From the NCBI GenBank assembly GCA_021442645.1, contig JABUSR010000210.1:1-23238 (forward strand): DNA of 23,238 bases, written 5' to 3'. The position numbers and the translations under genes were made by a program. Shown here piece after piece: positions 1 through 7,197 of the stretch. Source of the DNA: Ruminiclostridium sp. (lineage in GTDB: Bacteria; Bacillota; Clostridia; Oscillospirales; Oscillospiraceae). Below the pieces are notes generated by a model that was not told the origin of the DNA, made no database searches, and was given only the letters and a program-made list of their open reading frames with translations. Positions within the stretch are counted from its first letter, which is position 1. Each line of letters begins with the position of its first letter.

Positions 1-90
1 ATCCGAAACCAGTTAGCAGAGGATTACGAGAAAGACCAGATGTCGATAAAGGAGTACATGGACCCGTTTACGGGTAATCGGGAGGAATAA
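1..90 (+). CDS. 3' end of an unrecognised protein (partial)
   Basis: Frame 1 is open from the window edge to a TAA at 88-90. It encodes 29 residues ending MDPFTGNREE, a very charged tail rich in Asp, Glu and Lys. The start lies outside the window. I do not recognise the family. A hairpin-rich non-coding stretch and a terminator-like stem (201-224) follow, which fits the end of a transcription unit. The neighbourhood resembles the edge of a mobile element, but nothing in these residues proves that. That the frame is coding at all is inferred from its being open to the edge with plausible composition. Confidence 0.45.
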   Translation: MRNQLAEDYEKDQMSIKEYMDPFTGNREE

Positions 91-106
91 GGCAAAAAGC
101 AGACAT

Positions 107-195
107 CCGCTTAAAGCGGCTGCCTGGAATAGTGATGCGATGACAACATTTCAGTACCCCTTTAGGGGTCAGCATGAGTTGACCTCTATGGGGTC
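107..195. repeat. Cluster of short inverted repeats after the partial gene
   Basis: Three small inverted repeats lie in under 90 bases: CCGCTTAAAGCGG at 107-119, ACCCCTTTAGGGGT at 156-169, and GACC...GGTC at 181-195. They are too short and closely spaced to be separate terminators and no reading frame covers them. This may be a structured 3' UTR, or the end region of a mobile element, where such clusters are common. The function is not established. Confidence 0.4.
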
Positions 196-200
196 TGAGC

Positions 201-226
201 AAACCACTAGTTTACTAGTGGTTTTG
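201..226 (+). terminator. Intrinsic terminator-like hairpin
   Basis: A perfect 10-bp stem, AAACCACTAG (201-210) with CTAGTGGTTT (215-224), encloses a TTTA loop. The flanking A and T runs make it plausible in both directions, although the downstream U-tract is short. It separates the partial gene at the left edge from the promoter at 288-296. Confidence 0.6.
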
Positions 227-287
227 ATTATATTGTCCGCTCCGTCCTTTTAATTCTCATTTCAGGTATTTATCTTTCCGCAAAAGG

Positions 288-296
288 TGCTATAAT
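288..296 (+). promoter_or_regulatory. Extended -10 promoter for the 335-3580 gene unit
   Basis: TGCTATAAT (288-296) is a perfect -10 box TATAAT preceded by the TGn extension, 38 bases before the first start codon. No good -35 box is seen at the usual distance, which is common for extended -10 promoters. Transcription should start near 302-304. Confidence 0.65.
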
Positions 297-334
297 GGAA
301 GAGTATGCAACACTCATTCTAGGAGGCTTCTCTT

Positions 335-1627
335 ATGGATCCGACCAACCGTGCGAAGCTGGACGACCTGCTTCGCTCCTGCTGTGTCTCCCAGGACACA
401 CTGGATTTGTCCACCATGACCCAGCTTTTTCTCTCCCAGATACGTATCGCCCTGTATGGGGGCAAATCCTCTGTCCCAATGTTGCCCTCTTTTCTGAAGC
501 CCTTTGGTCTTCTCCCAGATGACTGCCCCGTGGCTGTCGCCGAGATTGACGACCAGGAAATACGGGTCTCTCTGGTAACATTCAAAAATAGTGTACCCTC
601 CCTCAGTGATCAGGATTGTTTCCCTGTCCCCGGCCGGGAGTATCCTGCTCCTCTGGAAGATCTTGTCTTTGCCGCGGCAGAGCTTTTGGAACCTTTGCTG
701 GATCGAGCTAAGGACGTTGCCCTGTGTCTGCCCTTCCCCGTCGCCTACGACGGCCAAGGTGACGGCACTATCCTCCGCTTCCCCGGTTCTATGATGGTCA
801 CCGAGTTCCGAGATAAGCCAGTGTTGGCTATGCTTCGACAGGAGTTTTCAGAGCGCAGCTATGAAGATCTCTCTCTGGTGCTGATCAGTGAACCAAACGC
901 AGTACAATTGGCCGCCGCCGTAGCCGCCCCGGGACAGAGTAGGTATCAAGGGTTCACCTGGGGCTCCAACATTGACGGTGGCTTCTCTGCCCCTGGAAGT
1001 ATCATCCTACGCTGGCTGGCCATACCTGGCGACCTAATGCTCATGGACTGCGGCTTTTCTAGCTTTGAACAGGTCCCCTTCGGTATGGCCGATTTGCCCA
1101 AGGACAGAGATTGCTACGGCCCCGGCCTGGATCTTCTGCTAAAGGCCGTCTCCACAGACTACCTCGGAGACACCTTCCGTCTGGTAATGATTAAGGCCGC
1201 TGAACGAAAGCTCCTGTCCTTTGGCTGCAGCCGGGACATTCTCTCCCTCACCACTCTGGACCTGTCGTCTGTTCTGGATTTCTTACAAGACCCTATAGAT
1301 GGCGGCACTATCGCCCATTTCTGCCGAGAACCCGAGGACCGTGAGGTAGGCCTCATCGTGGCCAATGCCGTTCTTGACCGGGCCTCCCGCCTGGTTTGCG
1401 CAATGCTCTCTGCCATGGCCCAGTTCGGTAGTGTAGGCAGAGATCCCGGTGCCCCTGCTTGCCTAGGCGGCTGGGGCGTAGCCCTAGAGACTCCCTTACT
1501 GAGGAGACGATTAGAGAACCTGCTCACCTCCTTCACTGGGGACGTTTTGGGGCACCATGTCACACTCTTCACCGGCCCAGATATGCTGGCCATTGGCGCT
1601 GCTGCGGCGGCTCTCTATAACCATTGA
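335..1627 (+). CDS. Hexokinase-fold protein with degraded catalytic motifs
   Basis: This 430-residue protein follows the order of landmarks of the hexokinase family (ASKHA fold): MLPSFL at 49-54, a phosphate-1 segment near 70-79, a sugar-domain segment LCLPFPVA (130-137) with DGTILRFPGSM (143-153), a segment like LVNDTVATLL at 183-194, one like GFILGTGTN at 206-216, a YLGDTFRLV segment like YLGEIVR, and an ending like the GxGAALVAA helix. Key residues are missing. The phosphate-binding DLGGTNFR is replaced by EIDDQEIR, the catalytic NDT by SEPNA, and GTGTN by GSNID. I infer a non-catalytic or functionally changed sugar-kinase relative. The start at 335 has AGGAGG at 323-328. It heads a unit with the flavoprotein gene 35 bases downstream. 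Fold membership is moderately sure; function is unknown. Confidence 0.7.
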   Translation: MDPTNRAKLDDLLRSCCVSQDTLDLSTMTQLFLSQIRIALYGGKSSVPMLPSFLKPFGLLPDDCPVAVAEIDDQEIRVSLVTFKNSVPSLSDQDCFPVPGREYPAPLEDLVFAAAELLEPLLDRAKDVALCLPFPVAYDGQGDGTILRFPGSMMVTEFRDKPVLAMLRQEFSERSYEDLSLVLISEPNAVQLAAAVAAPGQSRYQGFTWGSNIDGGFSAPGSIILRWLAIPGDLMLMDCGFSSFEQVPFGMADLPKDRDCYGPGLDLLLKAVSTDYLGDTFRLVMIKAAERKLLSFGCSRDILSLTTLDLSSVLDFLQDPIDGGTIAHFCREPEDREVGLIVANAVLDRASRLVCAMLSAMAQFGSVGRDPGAPACLGGWGVALETPLLRRRLENLLTSFTGDVLGHHVTLFTGPDMLAIGAAAAALYNH

Positions 1628-1662
1628 CCACTTTCACCTCTGATAGAAAAGGAGAATTACCC

Positions 1663-2289
1663 ATGAAAATCATAGGCATCAACGGCAGCCCCCGGGCCAA
1701 CGGCAACACTAAAGCCGCCCTGGATGTAATGGGCGAAGTCTTTGCCCAGGAGGGCATCGACTTTGATGTGCTCCACATCGGCCATCAGCTGTCCCCATGC
1801 ACCGGTTGCTTCCGTTGCGCAAAGACCCATACTTGCACCCTACCAGACGATAGTCTAAACGGGCTATATCAGAAACTCATCCAAGCCGATGGCGTAGTCT
1901 TCGGTTCACCGGTGTATTTTGCCTCCATCACCAGTGTGATGCGCTGCTTCATGGACCGGATTGGCTGCATCGACATGAACAACGGACGGCAGTTCCGCTT
2001 TAAAGTGGGTGCTCCCCTGGTGGTCGCCCGCCGAGCAGGAGCTGTCAGTGCCATCGACGAACTAGTCCACTACATAAACTATGCGCAGATGATTATCCCC
2101 GGCTCCCTTTACTGGCCTTTAGTCTACGGAAATCGCCCCGGCGAGGTTGCCCAGGATCCGGAAGGCATCCAAACTGCTCAGGTGTTGGCCCAAAGTATGG
2201 CCTATGTGATGAAAGCTATGGCTGTCGGCAGGGATCAGGTTTCCCTCCCGGAACTTCCCAAAAAGACCTATACCAATTTTGTCCGCTAA
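1663..2289 (+). CDS. Iron-sulfur flavoprotein-like NAD(P)H:FMN reductase
   Basis: This 208-residue flavodoxin-fold protein begins MKIIGINGSPRANGNT, the FMN-phosphate loop of the NADPH-dependent FMN reductase family. Cysteines 46, 49, 52 and 58 give C-x2-C-x2-C-x5-C. That matches the compact CX2CX2CX4-7C motif that binds a [4Fe-4S] cluster in archaeal and clostridial iron-sulfur flavoproteins (Isf). GSPVYFASIT near residue 85 is the second FMN-binding loop. A role in anaerobic electron transfer or in reducing O2, peroxide or quinones is inferred from the family. The electron donor and acceptor cannot be read from sequence. The frame extends 13 codons upstream, but the start at 1663 is chosen because GGAG at 1651-1654 is 8 bases away and the family begins there. 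The CapA gene follows after 16 bases. Confidence 0.85.
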   Translation: MKIIGINGSPRANGNTKAALDVMGEVFAQEGIDFDVLHIGHQLSPCTGCFRCAKTHTCTLPDDSLNGLYQKLIQADGVVFGSPVYFASITSVMRCFMDRIGCIDMNNGRQFRFKVGAPLVVARRAGAVSAIDELVHYINYAQMIIPGSLYWPLVYGNRPGEVAQDPEGIQTAQVLAQSMAYVMKAMAVGRDQVSLPELPKKTYTNFVR

Positions 2290-2305
2290 GGAAGGAAATG
2301 CTGCG

Positions 2306-3580
2306 ATGAAAAAATTTCTTTCTGTTTCCCTGATTCTTGTGGTCGTTTGCGGTCTTCTGGTCTTCCTGGGGCTGAAATACGATCGACTTGATGCGGATGG
2401 ATCCATCGCCAACAAAGATGATGGGGCTCTGACCTTGCAGGCTCCGGAAGAGGTCCCGGATCCCATTACCATCACCTTGGCAGTATGCGGAGATACCATG
2501 AGCCATACGCCACAGACAAAAGATGCCTATGACGCTACAACAGACTCCTACAGCTATTTGAACTGCTTTCAGTATGTCCGGCCCATTATCGAAGCTGCGG
2601 ACTACGCTGTGGCTAACTTCGAAACCACCCTGAATGGCCCCCCCTACACCGGGTACCCCCAGTTCTCAGCCCCGGATGCCTTAGCTTACAACATGAAGGA
2701 AATCGGTTTTGACCTAGTCACGACTGCAAACAACCACAGTATGGATAAGGGCTTCAACGGCGTCATCCGCACCCTGGACACCTTGGACGCAGCTCAACTG
2801 AAGCATGTGGGAACCTACCGGAGTCAGGAGGAGTTTGATGCCAACAAAGGTATTGTGGTTGCCGACATCAACGGAATCCGGGTAGCATTCTTAGGTTACA
2901 CCTACGGTACCAATGGTATTCCGGTCAATGCCGCCAACGACTTCTGTATCAACCGGTTCAACGTTGACTATGCCGCTGAGTGTTCTATCATAGACGAATC
3001 TAAGCTCACCGCCGAGCTATCCTACGCCGAAAGCCTAGACGTGGATCTCATCGCTGTGATGATTCACTGGGGCATTGAGTATCAGACTACAGAAAATGCC
3101 TACCAGGACCAGGTAGCCGACTTTCTGCTCTCCCATGGCGCTGATGTGATTCTTGGCAGCCACTCCCATGTACCACAACCGATGATGGAGCGAACGGTCA
3201 CTTTGGCAGATGGATCCCAGAAGACTGGCTTTGTGTGCTACTCCCTAGGCAACTTTGTTTCCAACCAGAGCCCCGCCACGGTAAAGGTCAACTACACTGA
3301 CACCACTGCCGTACTCAACCTGCAAATTACCAAGGACTTTTCCACTGGCGAGACCACCGTCACCGACGCCGGGTACACTCCTCTGCTGGTGCTGAACCGC
3401 GGCGCTGGGGCCGCCGATCAATACAGTGTGTTGGACGTCCACAAAGGCATGGCCTCCTATGAGTCTGGTGACACTTCTGTGGTCTCCGCAGCCGTGTACC
3501 AAAAGTTGCAGTACGCTCTGAATGGCTGTCACACCATCCTGGGGGAAAGTTACGACCACGCGCTTTCCTCCTCTGCCTGA
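2306..3580 (+). CDS. CapA-family metallophosphatase, membrane-anchored
   Basis: A protein of 424 residues. Residues 5-22 are a hydrophobic helix after MKK with no convincing signal-peptidase or lipoprotein site, so it is probably an N-terminal anchor with the enzyme outside the cell. The rest is a CapA domain (poly-gamma-glutamate synthesis family, calcineurin-like fold). Visible are CGDTM (metal-binding Asp near 63), NFETTL, TANNHSMDKG, VMIHWGIEY, LGSHSHVPQP and YSLGNFV, so the metal ligands appear intact. CapA proteins act in poly-gamma-glutamate export or anchoring, but many clostridial members occur without capBC, as here, and have no known substrate. The start at 2306 has GGAAGG at 2291-2296; an in-frame ATG at 2279 inside the previous gene is less likely. 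It is the last gene of the three-gene unit. Confidence 0.85.
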   Translation: MKKFLSVSLILVVVCGLLVFLGLKYDRLDADGSIANKDDGALTLQAPEEVPDPITITLAVCGDTMSHTPQTKDAYDATTDSYSYLNCFQYVRPIIEAADYAVANFETTLNGPPYTGYPQFSAPDALAYNMKEIGFDLVTTANNHSMDKGFNGVIRTLDTLDAAQLKHVGTYRSQEEFDANKGIVVADINGIRVAFLGYTYGTNGIPVNAANDFCINRFNVDYAAECSIIDESKLTAELSYAESLDVDLIAVMIHWGIEYQTTENAYQDQVADFLLSHGADVILGSHSHVPQPMMERTVTLADGSQKTGFVCYSLGNFVSNQSPATVKVNYTDTTAVLNLQITKDFSTGETTVTDAGYTPLLVLNRGAGAADQYSVLDVHKGMASYESGDTSVVSAAVYQKLQYALNGCHTILGESYDHALSSSA

Positions 3581-3628
3581 CATCCACCTTCCCTTTGGAA
3601 CGCAATCCGTAAAACCGGAAATAGAGAA

Positions 3629-3675
3629 ATCCCCCTGATTCAGAAACCGGATTACCTGCATCAGGGGGATCTTTT
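3629..3675. terminator. Bidirectional intrinsic terminator
   Basis: An 11-bp perfect stem, ATCCCCCTGAT (3629-3639) with ATCAGGGGGAT (3660-3670), has a 20-base loop and is followed by CTTTTAT. On the other strand the stem is followed by TTTCTCTATTT. It sits between the convergent CapA and DUF2461 genes and can serve both. Confidence 0.8.
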
Positions 3676-3789
3676 ATAGCTCAGTTCTTGTTCGAACTAT
3701 TTCACGAAGACAATAGGCCCGGCCGCCTCCCAGAGTCGGCCAGGGCATCCTCTTGCTTCTGTTGTCCATTTTCATATGTGCAACATCAA

Positions 3790-4455
3790 TTAATCTGCCC
3801 GCCTACCCAGAGCAGCAAAGTAGCGGTAATAGGGCATCAGATACTCGTAGCCCATCAGAATCTCCTCCACCAGATCTCGGCGGTACAGCATGTCATCCAC
3901 CTGCCGGAAGCAACCCATGTCAACCCCCTTCCGGTTGTACCACTGATCCAGAGGGGCTGGAGCGGTTCCCTTGGGCCGCTTGTACTCCTCCTCATCCAGA
4001 ACGAACCGATCCTGCTGTGCAAAGGCCCGAGCCAACTTCAGTATAGGCTCTGGATTCCGGTCGACTTCACGTCGGAACCGGGCCATGTAGGCCGGCTTAG
4101 CGTCAAACACCCCCATGCCATAGCTATATCCTGCTGGCTGAATCTCGAACCAGAATGCCGGCATCCGGGCCCAATCCTCTCCGGACATGCGCAGAGTGAA
4201 CCAAAGATGACTCTTGTAAGGCCCCCGCCCATAGAGACGCCGAGCGTCTCGATAGATCCGGCTGATTTTCAAGTTAAGCGGGAGCTCCGCATGCTTCTCG
4301 GAGAATTTCTCATAGACCTCGTTGGCAAGGTCCCGCAAAGGGGTTTGAACGTAATCTTGGAACTCCTTCTTGTGGGCCTCAAACCAAGGCCTCTCGTTGT
4401 TCATCCGTATTCCCCAGAGGAACTCGTTGCTCTTCTCTGAAAAACCTTGAAACAT
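3790..4455 (-). CDS. DUF2461 / TIGR02453 family protein
   Basis: A soluble 221-residue protein of unknown function. Visible landmarks of the family are the start MFQGFSEKSNEFLWGIRMNNERPWFEAHK, the segment LKISRIYRDARRLYGRGPYKSH (conserved RDxR and PYK), WFEIQPAGYSYGMG, and a C-terminal region with DQWYNRKG. The biochemical role of DUF2461 is not known to me. No membrane segment or signal is seen. Two adjacent ATG codons (4458 and 4455) follow AAAGGAG; the second is chosen for its 6-base spacing. Upstream lies the acetate kinase terminator, only about 40 bases away with no obvious promoter between, so expression may depend on read-through from ackA. Downstream it meets the CapA unit tail to tail. 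Confidence 0.85.
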   Translation of the reverse strand: MFQGFSEKSNEFLWGIRMNNERPWFEAHKKEFQDYVQTPLRDLANEVYEKFSEKHAELPLNLKISRIYRDARRLYGRGPYKSHLWFTLRMSGEDWARMPAFWFEIQPAGYSYGMGVFDAKPAYMARFRREVDRNPEPILKLARAFAQQDRFVLDEEEYKRPKGTAPAPLDQWYNRKGVDMGCFRQVDDMLYRRDLVEEILMGYEYLMPYYRYFAALGRRAD

Positions 4456-4493
4456 CATGTGCTCCTTTCCGCACCGTGCGTTCACCCTCTCTT

Positions 4494-4530
4494 CGGAAAA
4501 ATTCCGGGACCCTAAAGGGCCCCGGAATTT
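4494..4530 (-). terminator. Terminator of acetate kinase
   Basis: AAATTCCGGG (4499-4508) pairs with CCCGGAATTT (4521-4530), continued after one mismatch by CCCT/AGGG. Read on the minus strand the stem runs into TTTTT. It lies 17 bases past the ackA stop codon. Confidence 0.85.
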
Positions 4531-4547
4531 GTTTCATTTGAGATAAA

Positions 4548-5762
4548 TCACATTGCGCCGTTCAGCTCTGCCTCTCTAATCAGGCGTGCGGTGTCCAGAG
4601 CAATCATCAGTTCTTCGTTGGTGGGCACCAGCAGGACAGCGTTGGGAGAATCGTCGGTGGAGATAATGGTTTCCTTTCCGCGGACGTTGTTCTTCTCGTG
4701 GTCCAGCTTCAGACCCATAAAGCCCAGTTCCTCCACAATCTTTGCACGCAGGGTGGGAGAGTTCTCGCCGACACCTGCCGTAAAGACAACTGCGTCCACG
4801 CCGCCCATAGCAGCAGCAGAAGAACCAATTCTCTTGGTGACCTTGTAGCAGAAGTTGTCAATGGCCAGCTGAGCACGCTCATTGCCTTCAGCCGCAGCAG
4901 CCTCCAGATCACGAAAATCGGAAGAGACGCCGGAGATACCCAGCACCCCGGATTCTTTATTCAGTACGCTCTCCACACGCTTGCCGGAGTAGCCACGCTG
5001 GTCAGCGATGTATTCAGTAATAGCGGCATCGATAGCGCCGGAACGGGTGCCCATGGGCAGGCCATCCTGAGGCGTGAATCCCATGGAGGTGTCCACGGAC
5101 TTACCAAACTTGACAGAGCAAGTGGATGCACCGTTGCCCAAGTGGCAGGTCACGATACGCAGCTCTTCCAGGGGACGGCCCAGCATTGCAGCAGCACGCT
5201 GGGAGACATACTGGTGAGATGTACCGTGGAAGCCGTAACGGCGGACCTTGTTCTCGGTGTACCAACGATAAGGCACAGCATAGATAAATGCCTTGGGGGG
5301 CATCGTTTGATGGAATGCCGTGTCAAAGACGGCGACCATGGGCTTGTTGGGCATAACATCCTGGCAAGCCTCGATGCCGACTAGGTTTGCAGGGTTATGC
5401 AGGGGAGCCAGAGGGATACAATCCTTGATGCCCTTCAGAACCTTACGGTCAATGATAACAGAGTGGGTAAATGCCTCACCGCCGTGCACCACACGGTGAC
5501 CCACTGCATCGATTTCGTCCATGCTGTTAATGACGCCGTAGTGGTTGTGCTGCAGGATGTTCAGGACTTCCTGAATAGCAGCCTCATGATCAGGCAGTTC
5601 CACGTCTGCATCGAAAACGTCCTTGCCGGTAGGGGTGTGCTTCAGATGGCCGTCGATGCCGATTCTTTCGCACAGACCCTTAGCCAGAACTTCTTGCGTA
5701 TCGGGATCCAGCAACTGATACTTCAGGGAGGAGCTGCCTGCGTTGATAACCAGAATTTTCAT
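4548..5762 (-). CDS. ackA: Acetate kinase
   Basis: Acetate kinase interconverts acetyl phosphate + ADP and acetate + ATP, the cytosolic substrate-level phosphorylation step of fermentation. The 404-residue protein has the full-length family pattern: MKILVINAGSSSLKYQL with Asn7, VVHGGEAFTHS, GFHGTSHQYV, CHLGNGAST, a TRSGAID segment, VFTAGVGENS, and a C-terminal TNEELMIALDT. The start is ambiguous. A GTG at 5771 (MNPMKIL) lies only 3 bases after AAGGAG, whereas the ATG at 5762 lies 12 bases after it. I prefer 5762 because the family begins MKxLVINAGSSS. The usual partner pta is not in the window. The gene is divergent from tmcAL and ends at a strong terminator. Confidence 0.96.
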   Translation of the reverse strand: MKILVINAGSSSLKYQLLDPDTQEVLAKGLCERIGIDGHLKHTPTGKDVFDADVELPDHEAAIQEVLNILQHNHYGVINSMDEIDAVGHRVVHGGEAFTHSVIIDRKVLKGIKDCIPLAPLHNPANLVGIEACQDVMPNKPMVAVFDTAFHQTMPPKAFIYAVPYRWYTENKVRRYGFHGTSHQYVSQRAAAMLGRPLEELRIVTCHLGNGASTCSVKFGKSVDTSMGFTPQDGLPMGTRSGAIDAAITEYIADQRGYSGKRVESVLNKESGVLGISGVSSDFRDLEAAAAEGNERAQLAIDNFCYKVTKRIGSSAAAMGGVDAVVFTAGVGENSPTLRAKIVEELGFMGLKLDHEKNNVRGKETIISTDDSPNAVLLVPTNEELMIALDTARLIREAELNGAM

Positions 5763-5800
5763 AGGATTCACACTCTCCTTACAGTCATTTCATGTTATTC

Positions 5801-5829
5801 TTGCGTGTATGCTCTCTTCGGAGTATTAT
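5801..5829 (+). promoter_or_regulatory. Promoter of tmcAL
   Basis: TTGCGT (5801-5806) and TATTAT (5824-5829) are separated by 17 bases and lie about 90 bases before the tmcAL start. The -10 box is close to consensus and the -35 box only partly so. The region 5763-5920 is very AT-rich and must also hold the ackA promoter. Confidence 0.5.
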
Positions 5830-5844
5830 ATTATATACCTTTAT

Positions 5845-5873
5845 ATATTATCCCATTCTCGAAAAAAGGACAA
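5845..5873 (-). promoter_or_regulatory. Possible promoter of acetate kinase
   Basis: On the minus strand, TTGTCC (near 5868-5873) is followed at 15-17 bases by GATAAT/TAATAT (near 5845-5852). Further TATAAT strings occur down to about 5825, so the exact -10 is uncertain. It overlaps or abuts the opposing tmcAL promoter. Confidence 0.4.
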
Positions 5874-5920
5874 CTGTTTTTTTCCCAAATTTCATTTTTT
5901 TCTTGCGGAGGGCTTTGTAT

Positions 5921-7111
5921 ATGCACACAATAGGAATCATCGCAGAATATAACCCCTTCCACAGCGGCCATCAATACCAATTGGACGAGATTCGAAACAC
6001 CTTCGGTCGGGACTGCGCCGTGGTCTGCGTCATGAGTGGCAACTGGGTACAACGGGGTGATGCGGCTATTACTGACAAGTGGAACAGGGCCCTCATGGCC
6101 CTCCAGGGAGGCGCCGATCTTATCCTTGAACTTCCCACCCTTTGGGCTGCTTCCTCTGCCGAAACCTTTGCCCGTGGTGGTGTGTCCCTGCTGGACGCCA
6201 CAGGTGTAGTAAACACCCTGTGCTTTGGCAGTGAATCCGGTACGTTGGCACCCCTGGAACAGGTCGTCTCTCTCCTTGAGACAACAGAATGGCAGGATGC
6301 TCTCCGAGTCTATATTAACAGAGGTCTCTCCTTCCCTGTCGCTCGTCAAAAAGCCGCTGGCGACCTGCTGGGGGACAACGCCAATTGCCTCCGCAGCCCC
6401 AACAACAACCTTGCTATTGAGTATCTGCGGGCTATGCAAACCCTGGACAGTTCCATGACACCATATACCATTCAAAGACTCGGATCCCCCCACGACGGGC
6501 AGGATACTGACGGCCAAACTCACATGTCCGCCTCCTATCTCCGTACCCGGATCCGGCAAAATGATTCCGCTCCTCTGCTCCCCTATCTGAGGCCAGAGGA
6601 CGAAGCTCTTCTACGCCTCGACTCCGCTTCCCTTATCAACTGCACTCGTGGCGTTCTGGCTAGGCTCCGCGCTATGGAAGACGCAGACTTTCTCCGCCTT
6701 CCCGACAGTGGCGAAGGGCTGGGGCACAAGCTCTATCTATCCGCCCGGAAAGCCACGACTCTGGAGCAACTCTACAGCCTCACCAAGAGTAAGCGCTATA
6801 CTCACGCGCGAATCCGAAGAATGGTGCTGTGGGCCTTTCTCGGACTCACGGCGGATGACCGCCTGACGCTTCCCCCGTATCTTCGTGTACTGGGCTTTTC
6901 TCCTCGTGGGCAGCAGGTTCTGCGAAATATGAAATCCACCGCTTCCATTCCGGTCATTGTAAAGCCATCCCATGTCTCGCGGCTGGATCCGGAACCCCAA
7001 CGCATCTTTCACCTTGAGGCCCGATGCACCGAACTCTTCGACCTGTGCCGACGGGGGTTCGGCATCACACCGGGGAAAAACGAGTATACTCAGAGCCCCA
7101 TTCGGGTTTGA
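5921..7111 (+). CDS. tmcAL: tRNA(Met) cytidine acetate ligase (YlbM/TmcAL)
   Basis: TmcAL activates acetate with ATP and transfers the acetyl group to the wobble cytidine 34 of elongator tRNA-Met, giving N4-acetylcytidine. The 396-residue protein opens with MHTIGIIAEYNPFHSGH, where H14-S-G-H17 is the HxGH nucleotidyltransferase signature. VMSGNWVQRGD, ADLILELP, FGSES and RSPNNNLAIEYL follow, all typical of the family. Length is close to the Bacillus protein (about 415). The open frame continues 43 codons upstream, but the start at 5921 has GGAGGG at 5907-5912 and gives the family N terminus. It is divergent from ackA, whose product is its co-substrate, and ends at the 7137-7168 terminator. 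Confidence 0.93.
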   Translation: MHTIGIIAEYNPFHSGHQYQLDEIRNTFGRDCAVVCVMSGNWVQRGDAAITDKWNRALMALQGGADLILELPTLWAASSAETFARGGVSLLDATGVVNTLCFGSESGTLAPLEQVVSLLETTEWQDALRVYINRGLSFPVARQKAAGDLLGDNANCLRSPNNNLAIEYLRAMQTLDSSMTPYTIQRLGSPHDGQDTDGQTHMSASYLRTRIRQNDSAPLLPYLRPEDEALLRLDSASLINCTRGVLARLRAMEDADFLRLPDSGEGLGHKLYLSARKATTLEQLYSLTKSKRYTHARIRRMVLWAFLGLTADDRLTLPPYLRVLGFSPRGQQVLRNMKSTASIPVIVKPSHVSRLDPEPQRIFHLEARCTELFDLCRRGFGITPGKNEYTQSPIRV

Positions 7112-7136
7112 CCATTGAAAACATCCAAGCGAAAAC

Positions 7137-7178
7137 GTGCGCCGCAGAACATTCCCTCTGCGGCGCACATTCTATTAT
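7137..7178. terminator. Bidirectional terminator between tmcAL and fhs
   Basis: A 12-bp GC-rich perfect stem, GTGCGCCGCAGA (7137-7148) with TCTGCGGCGCAC (7157-7168), has an 8-base loop. Downstream is ATTCTATT on the plus strand and GTTTTC on the minus strand. It ends both the tmcAL transcript and the long minus-strand purine operon. Confidence 0.85.
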
Positions 7179-7197
7179 CCATTTTTATCCTGCCCAT

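Noticed and set aside
295..522. 75-residue frame starting just after the -10 box
   Set aside because: Its ATG overlaps the TATAAT box itself, so it would lie upstream of the transcript start; the 335 frame has AGGAGG.
3688..4440. 250-residue open frame on the plus strand
   Set aside because: It is antisense to the DUF2461 gene, has no ribosome site, and the minus-strand product has a recognisable family pattern.
5831..6559. 242-residue minus-strand frame
   Set aside because: Antisense to tmcAL and covering the divergent promoters.
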